A DNA stretch of 64,000 nt from Leptotrichia trevisanii DSM 22070 (GTDB lineage Bacteria > Fusobacteriota > Fusobacteriia > Fusobacteriales > Leptotrichiaceae). The position numbers were made by a program, and so were the translations under genes. The notes below the pieces were generated by a model. That model had not been told where the DNA came from, did no database searches, and was given only the letters and a program-made list of their open reading frames with translations. Of the stretch, positions 33,721-43,384 are shown piece by piece; positions within the stretch are counted from its first letter, which is position 1, and each line of letters begins with the position of its first letter. The DNA is taken from assembly GCF_000482505.1 (NCBI RefSeq), contig NZ_KI519443.1, positions 124,001 through 188,000 on the forward strand, given 5' to 3'.

Positions 33721-33897
33721 ATGAAAGAAAACTGTAATAAAAAAGGTTATAAGAAAAGTGATAACAAAACTGATATTTTGGAAAGTATTTCTCCAAAAAT
33801 AAAATTATTTTTTGAAGAAAATGAACAAAATACTGATTATTTAATACCTCTGGATAGAAATAACAGTGTAAAATTAGTGAAAGTGCAGGAAAAATAA
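33721..33897 (+). CDS. Small unknown protein after the HEPN-like gene
   Basis: I do not recognise this 58-residue protein. It is hydrophilic, with a Lys/Asn-rich start and an acidic middle (KLFFEENEQNTDYLIPL). The start is ATG 33721, ten bases after AAGGA; an in-frame TTG at 33685 would overlap the previous gene. It lies 16 bases after the HEPN-like frame and is followed by a strong terminator, so the two are probably one transcript. A partner or antidote role is conceivable but unsupported. Confidence 0.5.
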   Translation: MKENCNKKGYKKSDNKTDILESISPKIKLFFEENEQNTDYLIPLDRNNSVKLVKVQEK

Positions 33898-33911
33898 AAT
33901 TTTATAAATCC

Positions 33912-33946
33912 CCCCTAAATAATATCAAATATTTAGGGGAAATTTT
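33912..33946. terminator. Terminator between the 58-residue gene and nspC
   Basis: CCCCTAAATA (33912-33921) and TATTTAGGGG (33930-33939) form a perfect 10-bp stem followed by AAATTTTTTATTT on the plus strand. It lies between converging genes and may serve nspC as well. Confidence 0.88.
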
Positions 33947-33956
33947 TTATTTCAAA

Positions 33957-35144
33957 TTATGACAATCTATTTCTAAAATCCTCATATCCAAACTTTCTAA
34001 TAACCTCAACTCCACCTTTTTCAGTATAAACCGCAATCACAGGTAAATTTATCCCGTTGAAAGTATTCGTCTTAACCATGCTGTAATGTGCCATATCAGT
34101 AAAAATCAGCTTATCTCCCACTTTTACAGGATCATCAAAAGAGTAATCTCCAATTACATCTCCAGCAAGGCAGGTAGGGCCTCCCAATCTGTAAGTGTAT
34201 TTCTTCTCATTTGGCATTCCTGAGCTGAAAATAAATGGACGGTATGGCATTTCGATTATATCAGGCATATGGCACGAAGCCGAAGTATCCATTAATAAAA
34301 TATCCATCTCATTTTTTGTAATATCTAAAACTTCCGAAACTAAAAATCCTGTATTCAAGGCAACTGCTTCTCCTGGCTCCAAATACACTTCCACATCATA
34401 TTTTTCTTTTATATGATTTATGCATTTTACAAGTTTTTCAATATCATAATCTTCTCTTGTAATGTGATGTCCCCCTCCAAAATTAAGCCATTTCATATTA
34501 TGTAAATATTTTCCAAATTTTTCTTCAAAAACTTTTAGCACATTTTCAAGTGCATCTGAATTTTGCTCACAAAGTGCGTGAAAATGAAATCCGTCCAAAC
34601 CTTCAAGTTCATCTTCCTTAAAATTTTCAAGTGTTACTCCGAATCTCGAAAATCTTCCCGCTGGATTATAAATTTCCGTCTCAACTTCTGAAAATTCTGG
34701 ATTTAATCGGAGTCCACAGCTAATTTTTTTACCATTTTTTTCTTCAAATTCCTTTACTTTATTTTTAAATTTTTTCCATTGATTGAAGGAATTGAAAACA
34801 ATATGATTTGTAATTTCCATTATTTCATCAAACTCATCTTCCCTATAAGATGGGTTAAAAATATGAGTTTCCAATTTTTTGTCAGGATTTTTTAATTCCA
34901 TTTCCTCGTATCCAAGCCTTGCCTCAAACAGTGAACTTGCAGTCGTTCCATTCAAATACTCGCTAATTAATGGATAAAAATAAAACATCGAAAACCCCTT
35001 TTGAGCAAGCAATATTTTACATCCAGTTCTGTCAATTACACTTTTTAATATTTCAAGATTTCTTTTTAACAGCCTTTCATCTACTATGAATGCTGGCGTT
35101 GGCAAATTTATTATATCCATATCAAGATACTTGTTCTTTGACAC
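33957..35144 (-). CDS. nspC: Carboxynorspermidine/carboxyspermidine decarboxylase
   Basis: NspC removes the carboxyl group from carboxynorspermidine or carboxyspermidine, the last step of the alternative polyamine route. The 395-residue protein shows the alanine racemase-like fold with pyridoxal phosphate lysine in LAQKGFS (Lys49). Conserved blocks are GRFSRFGV, GFHFHALCEQ, NFGGGHHITR and YLEPGEAV. Translation starts at GTG 35144 behind AAGGAG. The partner dehydrogenase is not adjacent, so the gene stands alone here. Whether the product is spermidine or norspermidine is not decided by the sequence. Confidence 0.93.
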   Translation of the reverse strand: MSKNKYLDMDIINLPTPAFIVDERLLKRNLEILKSVIDRTGCKILLAQKGFSMFYFYPLISEYLNGTTASSLFEARLGYEEMELKNPDKKLETHIFNPSYREDEFDEIMEITNHIVFNSFNQWKKFKNKVKEFEEKNGKKISCGLRLNPEFSEVETEIYNPAGRFSRFGVTLENFKEDELEGLDGFHFHALCEQNSDALENVLKVFEEKFGKYLHNMKWLNFGGGHHITREDYDIEKLVKCINHIKEKYDVEVYLEPGEAVALNTGFLVSEVLDITKNEMDILLMDTSASCHMPDIIEMPYRPFIFSSGMPNEKKYTYRLGGPTCLAGDVIGDYSFDDPVKVGDKLIFTDMAHYSMVKTNTFNGINLPVIAVYTEKGGVEVIRKFGYEDFRNRLS

Positions 35145-35305
35145 TTTTTATCATCTCCTTTTATACTTTTATCAATATTATAATTCAAATATATCTAAAA
35201 TTTATTCCTTATTATAGCATATTTTTTTCAAAATCTATAAAAAAAGATTATCTTAATTTAATATTTTTAAGATAATCAATTTTTATTTTTATCAAATTGT
35301 CAATT

Positions 35306-36520
35306 CTAATCTGTTCTTAGTGCCTCCATCGGCTCCAATGCCGCAGCTTTCTTCGCTGGATAAACACCAAAAACTAATCCTATCATTGTAGACACAAATA
35401 TACAAACAAATACTATAACTGGACTTAATATTGGTGATGTCTGTATAAATATACCAACCAGAAGTGCTAATGAATATCCAATTACAACTCCAATTATACC
35501 TCCAAAAAATGTTAAAATAACTGCTTCTATAAGGAACTGGATAAGAATATGCCCTGTTTTTGCTCCAATGGCCTTTCTAAGTCCAACTTCTCTTATTCTT
35601 TCAGTAACACTTACAAGCATTATATTCATAACCCCTATTCCACCGACAAATAGTGAAATAGCAGCAACTCCGCTTATGAAAAGTGAAAGCATATTAAGAA
35701 TGTTATTAAATTGATCCAGCCCTTGACTTGTTGAATATACATTGTAAATATTAGGTTCACTTCCCCTTGTTTTCAATAAATTTTTTACCACTTCCATTAC
35801 TCTGTTCATTTCGTTGGCATCTCTTGCCTTTGCCTGTAATGCCATAAATTTCTCTTGTTCATTTCCTTCCAGATAATTCAAGTAATTATTGGGAAAAAGT
35901 GCTAAAGCAGCCATTCCATCTCCACCACCACCTAAACTAGCAAACGGATTTTTAAATACTCCAACAATTGTTACAGTTTGACTATTTTTTTTAAAGTTTA
36001 AAATCATTTTTTTCCCTATAGGATTTTGTCCAGGATATAATTGATCCGCCGTTGTACTGTCAATCATTATATATTTTCCATCTTTTCTGTATTCGTTTGG
36101 CAAAAATTTTCTTCCCTTTATTACTGTATAGTTTGACATTTTAAAATAATCTTCTGTCACTCCTGTACCTGAAAGCATCATATCCGAGCCATTGCTCAGT
36201 GATATTCTGGCATATGTACTTGAAGTCGGGGTAACAGCTTCAATACCATCTATACTTTTTATTCTTTCAATATCCTTTTTTGTCAATAAATCATATGATT
36301 TATAAGTCTGTCCTGGAGAAGTATCAATTGAAATTTGAAAATTCGATACTCCCAGCTTATTTAAATCTCCAGTAATATTTTCCTTAACTCCTGCTCCTAA
36401 TGAAGACATCATTATAACCGAAGATATTCCGATTATTATTCCAAGCATTGTCAAAAAGGAACGTACCTTATAGCTAAATAAATTTGATACTGACAATTTT
36501 AGTAATTCCATAAAATCCAT
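35306..36520 (-). CDS. MacB-like ABC transporter permease
   Basis: This 404-residue protein is a MacB/FtsX-type permease. An N-terminal membrane helix (SFLTMLGIIIGISSVIMM) is followed by a large extracytoplasmic domain of about 230 residues, then three helices near the C-terminus (VGGIGVMNIMLVSV, VILTFFGGIIGVVIGY and VCIFVSTMIGLVFGV). The final AALEPMEALR is typical of the family. In this arrangement the ATPase is a separate protein, encoded five bases upstream. With the adaptor and TolC-like genes it should form a tripartite efflux pump. Substrate unknown. Confidence 0.92.
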   Translation of the reverse strand: MDFMELLKLSVSNLFSYKVRSFLTMLGIIIGISSVIMMSSLGAGVKENITGDLNKLGVSNFQISIDTSPGQTYKSYDLLTKKDIERIKSIDGIEAVTPTSSTYARISLSNGSDMMLSGTGVTEDYFKMSNYTVIKGRKFLPNEYRKDGKYIMIDSTTADQLYPGQNPIGKKMILNFKKNSQTVTIVGVFKNPFASLGGGGDGMAALALFPNNYLNYLEGNEQEKFMALQAKARDANEMNRVMEVVKNLLKTRGSEPNIYNVYSTSQGLDQFNNILNMLSLFISGVAAISLFVGGIGVMNIMLVSVTERIREVGLRKAIGAKTGHILIQFLIEAVILTFFGGIIGVVIGYSLALLVGIFIQTSPILSPVIVFVCIFVSTMIGLVFGVYPAKKAAALEPMEALRTD

Positions 36521-36525
36521 TTACA

Positions 36526-37218
36526 CTACACTCCTCTCCGATGCTGAACAATTTCATCCTTTTCTATTACACCGTCTTTTAATCTGATAATTCTTTTACA
36601 ATGTTCCGCCACATCTTCCTCATGTGTAACCATTACTATTGTTGTTCCATTATCATTCAGTTTTTTAAAAATCTCCAGAACCTCTTCCCCTGATTTTGAA
36701 TCCAGATTCCCAGTCGGTTCATCTGCCAGAAGGATTTTCGGGTTATTTATTATTGCCCTTGCTATTGCTACCCTCTGTCTTTGTCCTCCTGACATTTCAT
36801 TAGGCTTATGATGGATTCTTTCACCTAATCCCACACTTTCCAATGCTTCTGTTGCTCTTTTTATTCTTTCTGCTTTTTTTACTCCTGCATAAAGGGCTGG
36901 GAGAGCTACATTTTCTACAGCCGTCATTTTGGGCAATAAATTAAAAGTTTGAAAGACAAAACCTATTTTTTTATTTCTTATTTCAGCGAGGGCATTTCCC
37001 TTTATGGTTGAAACATCTTGATTATCCAAAATGTAAGTTCCAGAAGTAAGGCTGTCAAGACAGCCTAAAATGTTCATAAGAGTTGATTTTCCACTTCCTG
37101 AAGGCCCCATAAAAGCCACGTATTCCCCTTCGCTTACAGAAAGATTAAGCCCTTTCAAAACCTTTAATTCCATACTTCCATTTTTATATATTTTTACTAT
37201 ATCGCTCACTTTTATCAT
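36526..37218 (-). CDS. MacB-like ABC transporter ATPase
   Basis: This 230-residue ATPase drives the adjacent permease. The Walker A motif is GPSGSGKSTL, the signature is [14 protein letters not shown], and Walker B is ILLADEPTGNLDS with the downstream switch His in MVTHEE. It belongs to the LolD/MacB group that powers MacB-type pumps. It is the third gene of the four-gene efflux operon, 33 bases after the adaptor gene and five bases before the permease gene. Confidence 0.95.
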   Translation of the reverse strand: MIKVSDIVKIYKNGSMELKVLKGLNLSVSEGEYVAFMGPSGSGKSTLMNILGCLDSLTSGTYILDNQDVSTIKGNALAEIRNKKIGFVFQTFNLLPKMTAVENVALPALYAGVKKAERIKRATEALESVGLGERIHHKPNEMSGGQRQRVAIARAIINNPKILLADEPTGNLDSKSGEEVLEIFKKLNDNGTTIVMVTHEEDVAEHCKRIIRLKDGVIEKDEIVQHRRGV

Positions 37219-37251
37219 AAAAATTTACCTCTAAAGTTAAAGTTTATTTTT

Positions 37252-38607
37252 CTATCTTGGCGGTGGCCCATCAGGCCCTCCAGCATTTCCTGCCGGTTTT
37301 TCTTCCTTAAATATTACACCATTAGGAACCACTTTCTGTTTTGAAGGATCTGCAATTTTTATTTTTTGTCCATCCTTTAATCTCTCATCCACAGTAGTGA
37401 TTACTCTTTCTCCTGCTGATACTCCTGATTCCACAGCATAAAAAGTATCATCATTTACTCCAACTTTAATTTCCCTTTTTGAAACTTTGTTATCTTTTCC
37501 TACAACAAAGGCATAATATTTACCATTTTCATTAATAACAGAACTATATGGAAGTTTTGTTACATTGTTACTTTCTTTGTAAAAAATTGTTGCTGTTATT
37601 GTAGCACCTGGTTTCAAGCCCTTAGTTTCATTTATTTTAATTTTTACGACTGTGTTACTTTCATCAAGCGATGAGCTTTTTTTAGCCACTCCAGAGATTT
37701 GTGTTACATAACCTTCAACTTTTTCTCCCTTAGGTAGTGCATCCGATGTAATTTCCACTCTTTGTCCTACTTCTACATTTTTTACTTCTGTATCCGACAG
37801 GCTCACTTCCACTCTCATATTTTGAGAATCTGACACCTTAAATAAAGTTGTTTCTGTATTTACTTTATAATTTTCATCGGCAGTCATTTCTGTAATAACT
37901 CCATCCACTGGACTTGTTATTTCATTTTTTATAAGTGCCAAATCTTCCTGCAACGTCGCCAATTCTAGTTTTGCAGTTTTTAAGGCAGTTCTTGAATCTT
38001 CCACGCTAGCTCTCTGCTCACTATCTACTGTTTCTAAATCCAATCTTGAATTTCTTAAAGCTTTTCTTGCATCATCTACATTCACTCTTGTTTCTCCACC
38101 GACTTTATACAGTTCTTCAGCATTATGTAAATCTCTTGATTTTTGCTGAATTTCTATACTTTTAGACTCTTTTTTTCTTCTAAGCGAGCCCTGAGCATCG
38201 GCTATATTTCTCTCATATTTTTGAATTTCCAAAGTTTTCATTTTTATTCTTCTCAAAGTTTCATTTTTATCAACTGGATAAAATGTTACAACAACATCCC
38301 CTTTTTTTACATTATCCCCTTCTTTAAAAAATACTTTACTAACCCTTTGACTTGCTGTCGTATAAACTGATACTGAGTTATCTGATACAACCTGTCCTGT
38401 TTTCGACACCGATAATGAAATGTCCCCTTTCTCAACTGTCGTAACTTCATATTCAGGTTCTGCTTCTTTTTTCCCGCATGAAACTGTAACAAACAACATT
38501 ACAGCTAAAAATGTCATAAATTTATAAAAATAATTTTTATTTTTTGACTTTTTCTTCTTTGATTCAATCGTTTCAACTATTTCAGAAAATTCTGTCTTTA
38601 TTTCCAC
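37252..38607 (-). CDS. MacA-like periplasmic adaptor lipoprotein
   Basis: This 451-residue membrane fusion protein would bridge the MacB pump to the outer membrane channel. A lipobox ends FVTVSCGKK after a basic N-terminal stretch of about 30 residues, longer than usual. Then come a lipoyl/barrel region (KVFFKEGDNVKKGDVVVTF), a long alpha-helical hairpin at about 120-210, the second lipoyl half (ITSPVDGVITEM) and the membrane-proximal domain. The end is Gly/Pro-rich. The visible start is GTG 38607 without a clear ribosome binding site, so a start nearer the signal peptide is possible. Confidence 0.9.
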   Translation of the reverse strand: MEIKTEFSEIVETIESKKKKSKNKNYFYKFMTFLAVMLFVTVSCGKKEAEPEYEVTTVEKGDISLSVSKTGQVVSDNSVSVYTTASQRVSKVFFKEGDNVKKGDVVVTFYPVDKNETLRRIKMKTLEIQKYERNIADAQGSLRRKKESKSIEIQQKSRDLHNAEELYKVGGETRVNVDDARKALRNSRLDLETVDSEQRASVEDSRTALKTAKLELATLQEDLALIKNEITSPVDGVITEMTADENYKVNTETTLFKVSDSQNMRVEVSLSDTEVKNVEVGQRVEITSDALPKGEKVEGYVTQISGVAKKSSSLDESNTVVKIKINETKGLKPGATITATIFYKESNNVTKLPYSSVINENGKYYAFVVGKDNKVSKREIKVGVNDDTFYAVESGVSAGERVITTVDERLKDGQKIKIADPSKQKVVPNGVIFKEEKPAGNAGGPDGPPPR

Positions 38608-38655
38608 AAAATCACCACTTTCCTAATTTTTATTTTTTTACATTAATAATAATTT

Positions 38656-39933
38656 TTACTTATAATATTTTATTTTTTTAGTAAATGCCGCTAGTTCATT
38701 TTTGGCAGTTTCATAGTCCATTACAGCCTTTTTATAGTTATTTCGTTTTTCCACGTAGTTGGAATATGTGTCAACTCCCAATTCATATTTTTTGGCATAG
38801 ACTTCATACTCTTTTTTCTTGATTTTCATTGTATTTTCAGCTGTTAATTCATTTGTCTGGTAAGTTGTGTAAGTTATCATCTGCTGCCCTGCATTTGACA
38901 CCAGCTCATTTTTTTTCTGTTCATACTGTAATCTCAATTTATCCGCTTCATTTTTCAAATCCTCTATCGTATCGTTATATCTCTTGAAAGATTTTGAAAC
39001 AGAAAGTCCCACAACAACTGAATGATCCTTCAATGAATATCCAATATCCCCAGTCAGCTTTGGATACTTATAATCAATGTTTTCTTTTCTAAGCTGCTCA
39101 TTATTCAACTGTGAATTTAATTCTATTGTTTCAGCCTCTGATAATCTAAGTGCATAAAAATCATCCTTTTTAAGCTCAACCTTTTTCAAGTCATCCAATT
39201 TTTCTTTTTCAGGCAATGTGATATTATAAACTGTAAACTGCTCGCCCAAAACTTGTAATTCTCGCCCAAGATTTTCATATTTTAACTGAGAATTTTCATA
39301 TTCTGTCCTTGCCAGCTCATAATCATACTGTGATGCCGTCCCCAGTTCATATTTTTTAGACTGAATAGCATAGTCCTTTTTAGTATCTTCCAGCGTAAGT
39401 GCCTCCTGTTCAATTGCCTTCTGTTTATTCTTATAATTTTTGTACAAATCAATCAAATCACGTATTTCAGAATTTTTAGTAGTTTCATTCGTAATTTTTT
39501 GTATATTCCGTGAAATCTGATTTGTTTTTTTATTATACTTATTATCACTATAACCAAAATAATCATTCAATGTCTTTGAAATTCCAATTTTATTTTGAGT
39601 AACTTCCTTATTTCTAAAATTATACCCATGTCTATAATAGAAAATTCCATATTTCACATTATTTTCCATAGTAAGTCCATTTGCCTCACTGTGCAATGAA
39701 TAATTATTATCCGATGTTACAGTAACCTCATTCCAATCCCCATTTTTCAGAACCTTATCTTTTATGTCATATTTCCTCATACTTTTTTCATTAATTTTGG
39801 TTGTATAAGAATTTTTTTCGTATTGTGAAATCAAATCATCCACATTTGTCCCAAATCCTACTAGACTAAACATAAATAATGCTGATAAAATCTGTATTTT
39901 CCTGTTTTTAAAATTTAAAAATACTCTAACCAT
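38656..39933 (-). CDS. TolC-family outer membrane efflux protein
   Basis: The 425-residue protein has an N-terminal signal segment (IQILSALFMFSLVGFG) and long Lys/Glu-rich helices with the inner repeat typical of the TolC family: KYELGTASQYDYELARTEYE and, in the second half, KYELGVDTYSNYVEKRNNYK. These trimeric channels cross the periplasm and outer membrane. The ATG at 39933 is used, because the in-frame ATG at 39948 lies within the AAGGAG site. It is the first gene of the efflux operon, 48 bases before the adaptor gene, which shows that the cell has an outer membrane. Confidence 0.9.
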   Translation of the reverse strand: MVRVFLNFKNRKIQILSALFMFSLVGFGTNVDDLISQYEKNSYTTKINEKSMRKYDIKDKVLKNGDWNEVTVTSDNNYSLHSEANGLTMENNVKYGIFYYRHGYNFRNKEVTQNKIGISKTLNDYFGYSDNKYNKKTNQISRNIQKITNETTKNSEIRDLIDLYKNYKNKQKAIEQEALTLEDTKKDYAIQSKKYELGTASQYDYELARTEYENSQLKYENLGRELQVLGEQFTVYNITLPEKEKLDDLKKVELKKDDFYALRLSEAETIELNSQLNNEQLRKENIDYKYPKLTGDIGYSLKDHSVVVGLSVSKSFKRYNDTIEDLKNEADKLRLQYEQKKNELVSNAGQQMITYTTYQTNELTAENTMKIKKKEYEVYAKKYELGVDTYSNYVEKRNNYKKAVMDYETAKNELAAFTKKIKYYK

Positions 39934-40327
39934 GCAATCTCCTTTCATTCAGAATAAACAGCTTATTTTTTTAATCAAGACTTATTATAACATCTATTTC
40001 ATAGAATATCATTTTTTTTTGACAAAATTATGTCATTTTTTTAAAATTTTTTATTTAATTTAACTTTAACATGAGTTGATTAATTTTTTTGTATTTTTAT
40101 TTATTAAATTTGTCTAGCGATATAATTTATCAAATTCTATAATCTTTAAGTATTTAAATTAGTAATTTTAAAATAAAATTATTGAACAAACTTAATTTTA
40201 AAAATATTGAAATAAAATAAATAAAATGGTATACTTTTATAAGATAAAGAAAATTTTTGATAATATTTATAATATTTTTTCAATAATTTATTTTATGATA
40301 ATTAAATATATTTTAGGAGGAACTCAA
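39934..40327. promoter_or_regulatory. Divergent control region of the efflux operon and the sugar kinase
   Basis: No gene is seen here. On the minus strand, TATAAT (39989-39984) with a weak ATGATA at the -35 position (40012-40007) is a candidate efflux promoter. A 16-base near-palindrome, TGACAAAATTATGTCA (40020-40035), lies just upstream and could be an operator. On the plus strand, TATAAT at 40121-40126 may serve the kinase gene, but its -35 is poor. The rest is AT-rich. Confidence 0.5.
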
Positions 40328-41224
40328 ATGAATAAAATACTTGTAATCGGAACAACTTCTTGGGATACAATAATTAGTGTTAATGAATTTCCTTCAAAAC
40401 CAACAACAATATTTGCAAGTGATCATAAGCAAATATTGGGAGGAACTGCTGCGGGAAAAGCTATAAACCTTAGTAAATTAGGGTTTGATGTTACATTGGC
40501 AACAAAATTTGGAAATGATGAGGCTGGAAAAAATATAAAAAATGTTTTAAGTTCAGAAAAAATCAGATTTTTTTATATTGAAGATAAAGAAAACACTGAG
40601 ATGCATACTAATTTAATGGATTCACATGGGAAACGGATAAGTATCTACACTCATGTTGGAATGGCTAATCAAGATATTGACTTAAAACCGTTTAAAAAGG
40701 CTATTGATGATGCTGATATAATATTACTTGATATTTGTGAGTTTGTTAAACATCTTTTTCCTTTGTTAAAAGATTATAAAAATAAAATTTGGCTAGATAT
40801 TCATGATTATGATGGTAAAAACCCTTGGCATAAAGAATTTATCCCCTATGCTGATGCAATATTTATGAGTTCCGATTCTATCCATTCTAAGACAGAATTG
40901 AAATCTTTAATGAAAGAACTTATTAAAGATAAAAAATTTGTTGTCTGCACACACGGAAAATTAGGTTCAGAAATATTGATGAATACTGGTGAAATCTACT
41001 CTGAAGGAATTTTAAGGCAATACAGACTTGTAGATTCCAATGGAGCTGGTGATTCTTTTGCAAGCGGTTTTTTATATGGTTTTTCAAAACAAAAACCAAT
41101 TACTGACTGTTTAAAATATGCAACATTAGTTTCAAGCCTAACAATTACATCACCATATCTTTATTCTTCTAAACTTAACTCCGACTGGCTGGAACAAGAA
41201 TTTGAAAATAACTTTAATATCTGA
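40328..41224 (+). CDS. PfkB-family carbohydrate kinase
   Basis: This 298-residue kinase phosphorylates a sugar or nucleoside with ATP. Family motifs are the N-terminal GGTAAGKAINLSKLG and the C-terminal DSNGAGDSFASGFLYG with the catalytic Asp. The substrate (fructose, ribose, fructose 1-phosphate or another) is not fixed by these motifs. The ATG at 40328 lies behind AGGAGG; a much longer frame upstream from 40226 is hydrophobic AT-rich read-through and is rejected. It is followed after 112 bases by a cyclomaltodextrinase gene on the same strand, so a role in maltodextrin-derived sugars is possible. Confidence 0.88.
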   Translation: MNKILVIGTTSWDTIISVNEFPSKPTTIFASDHKQILGGTAAGKAINLSKLGFDVTLATKFGNDEAGKNIKNVLSSEKIRFFYIEDKENTEMHTNLMDSHGKRISIYTHVGMANQDIDLKPFKKAIDDADIILLDICEFVKHLFPLLKDYKNKIWLDIHDYDGKNPWHKEFIPYADAIFMSSDSIHSKTELKSLMKELIKDKKFVVCTHGKLGSEILMNTGEIYSEGILRQYRLVDSNGAGDSFASGFLYGFSKQKPITDCLKYATLVSSLTITSPYLYSSKLNSDWLEQEFENNFNI

Positions 41225-41336
41225 GTAAAACATATTTGCTTAAACTGTTTAATTTTATAAAAAATGAATATATATTTAGAATTCTTTAAAAACAAATTTG
41301 TAAAATAAAAAATAATATAAATTGGAGGGTAATTTA

Positions 41337-43100
41337 ATGGAAAAATCGGCATTTTATCATAGGACTGAATCAGAATATGCCTATCTTTATACAAAAGACG
41401 AAATTCACATTAGATTAAGGACAAAAAAGAACGATGTCGCTCAAATGATACTGCATTATGGCGATACAGCCCTGTTTGATTTTACGCAGGACTATCAGTA
41501 CCATATTCCAATGTCAATAATTACAAGTGATCTTTGTCATGACTACTGGCAAGTCAGTGTAAAAGTTGATTATCATCGAATTTCGTATCTATTTGAAATA
41601 ACAGGGACAGATGGAGAAAACGTATTTTTTGGCGATATGGGAGTTGCCGAAAATCAGCCACATCAGTACAAGGATGCTTCAAACAGCTTTAGAATTCCAT
41701 ATTTACATGACTCTGACAGGATAAAAGTGCCTGAATGGGTGCGAGATACCGTTTGGTATCAAATATTTCCAGAGCGTTTTGCCAATGGAAAGCCTGAAAT
41801 TTCTCCCATAAACAGTTTAGCCTGGGATACGGATATTTCGCCTAAACATGATGATCTTTTTGGTGGTGATTTGTATGGGATACTCCAAAAACTTGACTAT
41901 TTAAAAGATTTAGGTATTACAGGACTTTATTTCTGTCCTATATTTGAAGCACCAAGCAATCATAAATACGATACGGTTAATTATTTTGAAATTGATAAGC
42001 ATTTTGGAAATAGGGAAATTTTTAAAAAATTAGTTGAAGAAGCTCATAAACGAAAAATGAAAATTATGTTGGACGCTGTTTTTAACCATATTGGCAACAA
42101 TTCAAGTCAATGGCAGGATATAATAAAAAATGGGAAAAATTCCATTTACTGTGACTGGTTTCATATTCATAACTTTCCAGTTTATGCGAAAACAGAAAAA
42201 TTCCCAAATATTCATCATTATTTAAACTACGACACCTTTAAATTCAGTCCTAAACTACCCAAACTCAATACATCCAATCCCGAAGTTCAACAATATCTAC
42301 TTGATATTGCAACTTACTGGATAAGGGAATTTGATATTGATGCTTGGAGGTTAGACGTGGCAAATGAAATCGATCATCAGTTCTGGAAAAAATTTCATAA
42401 AGCTGTAACGACTATCAAGCCAGACATTTATATATTAGGCGAAGTTTGGCATAATGCACATCCTTGGCTAAATGGTGATGAATTTCACGCTGTAACAAAC
42501 TATCCGCTTGCAACCAGTATTAAAAGCTATTTTTTAACAAAAACAATTTCAACAGAAGATTTTAAAAACCAGATTAACAGCCAACTTATGTACTATCGTC
42601 AGCAAACTAATGAAGTTATGCTTAATATGCTTGATTCCCACGACACCGAGCGTATCCTTACCACAGCCAAAGAAAATCATAATGCTGTGAAGTCCGCATT
42701 AGTCTTTATGTTCCTTCATTTAGGATCCCCTTGTATTTATTACGGTACCGAAGTCGGCATGAAAGGTGGATCAGATCCCGATTGCCGCCGAGTTATGCCT
42801 TGGGATGAAAATAAGCAAGATACAGAAATGAAAAATTTTGTTAAAAAACTAATTGCTTTAAGAAAAGAGTACATAAACTGGATTATTTATGGAAAACAAA
42901 ATATTCAGACTCTTGAAAATGATATTTTACAAGTTACAATTAACTATAATGGTTCTCAGATTATTATAAATTATAATAATACAAATAATTCTATTAAATT
43001 ATCAAATACAGGAAAAACTCTTTTGACTAATTCTGAATTTACTTCGGATGAAAATTCTATTTTTCTTAAACCTGATACATTCATAGTAACATTACTTTAA
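41337..43100 (+). CDS. Cytoplasmic GH13 cyclomaltodextrinase/neopullulanase
   Basis: This 587-residue enzyme has no signal peptide. An N-terminal beta domain (about 1-125, CBM34-like) is followed by the GH13 barrel. Active-site residues are the nucleophile Asp in WRLDVANEID, the acid Glu in ILGEVWHNA and the third Asp in LDSHDTERI. The opening DTVWYQIFPERFANG is typical of the cyclomaltodextrinase/neopullulanase subfamily. It should cleave imported maltodextrins inside the cell, together with the mal transporter encoded about 2 kb away on the other strand. The start is ATG 41337 behind GGAGG. Confidence 0.93.
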   Translation: MEKSAFYHRTESEYAYLYTKDEIHIRLRTKKNDVAQMILHYGDTALFDFTQDYQYHIPMSIITSDLCHDYWQVSVKVDYHRISYLFEITGTDGENVFFGDMGVAENQPHQYKDASNSFRIPYLHDSDRIKVPEWVRDTVWYQIFPERFANGKPEISPINSLAWDTDISPKHDDLFGGDLYGILQKLDYLKDLGITGLYFCPIFEAPSNHKYDTVNYFEIDKHFGNREIFKKLVEEAHKRKMKIMLDAVFNHIGNNSSQWQDIIKNGKNSIYCDWFHIHNFPVYAKTEKFPNIHHYLNYDTFKFSPKLPKLNTSNPEVQQYLLDIATYWIREFDIDAWRLDVANEIDHQFWKKFHKAVTTIKPDIYILGEVWHNAHPWLNGDEFHAVTNYPLATSIKSYFLTKTISTEDFKNQINSQLMYYRQQTNEVMLNMLDSHDTERILTTAKENHNAVKSALVFMFLHLGSPCIYYGTEVGMKGGSDPDCRRVMPWDENKQDTEMKNFVKKLIALRKEYINWIIYGKQNIQTLENDILQVTINYNGSQIIINYNNTNNSIKLSNTGKTLLTNSEFTSDENSIFLKPDTFIVTLL

Positions 43101-43202
43101 ACCAAACTTAAAAGTTATGATTATGATTGTTTAAATTCTAAATTTATTTCTGTCAGCTCAATATCAAAGAAATCCAAATATATACTTTAAATTTCAAAAA
43201 TT

Positions 43203-43227
43203 TCCTCTTAGACTAGAGGATTTTTTT
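43203..43227 (+). terminator. Intrinsic terminator of the cyclomaltodextrinase gene
   Basis: TCCTCT (43203-43208) and AGAGGA (43215-43220) form a 6-bp stem around six bases, followed by seven T residues, about 100 bases after the stop. Confidence 0.8.
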
Positions 43228-43334
43228 ATTTACAAAAATTCAAATACAAAAAAATAAAGACAGAATAAAAAAACTGTTCTACTCCATCTTTATTATTATA
43301 ATTTGTTTAATTTAGTTAATTAAAATATATGCTC

Positions 43335-43381
43335 AAGCTCATAAACCAGATTTAAATAAAACTGTTAAAACTTATGAGCTT
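43335..43381 (-). other. Hairpin at the end of the mal/amylase operon
   Basis: AAGCTCATAA (43335-43344) and TTATGAGCTT (43372-43381) are a perfect 10-base inverted repeat with a 27-base loop, placed just past the amylase stop codon. The minus strand continues with GAGCATATATTTTAA, so it may be a weak terminator or a 3'-end stabiliser. Confidence 0.6.
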
Positions 43382-43384
43382 AAT

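Noticed and set aside
40226-40327. N-terminal extension of the sugar kinase
   Set aside because: The extra 34 residues are hydrophobic AT-rich read-through; AGGAGG at 40316-40321 and ATG 40328 give the family N-terminus.
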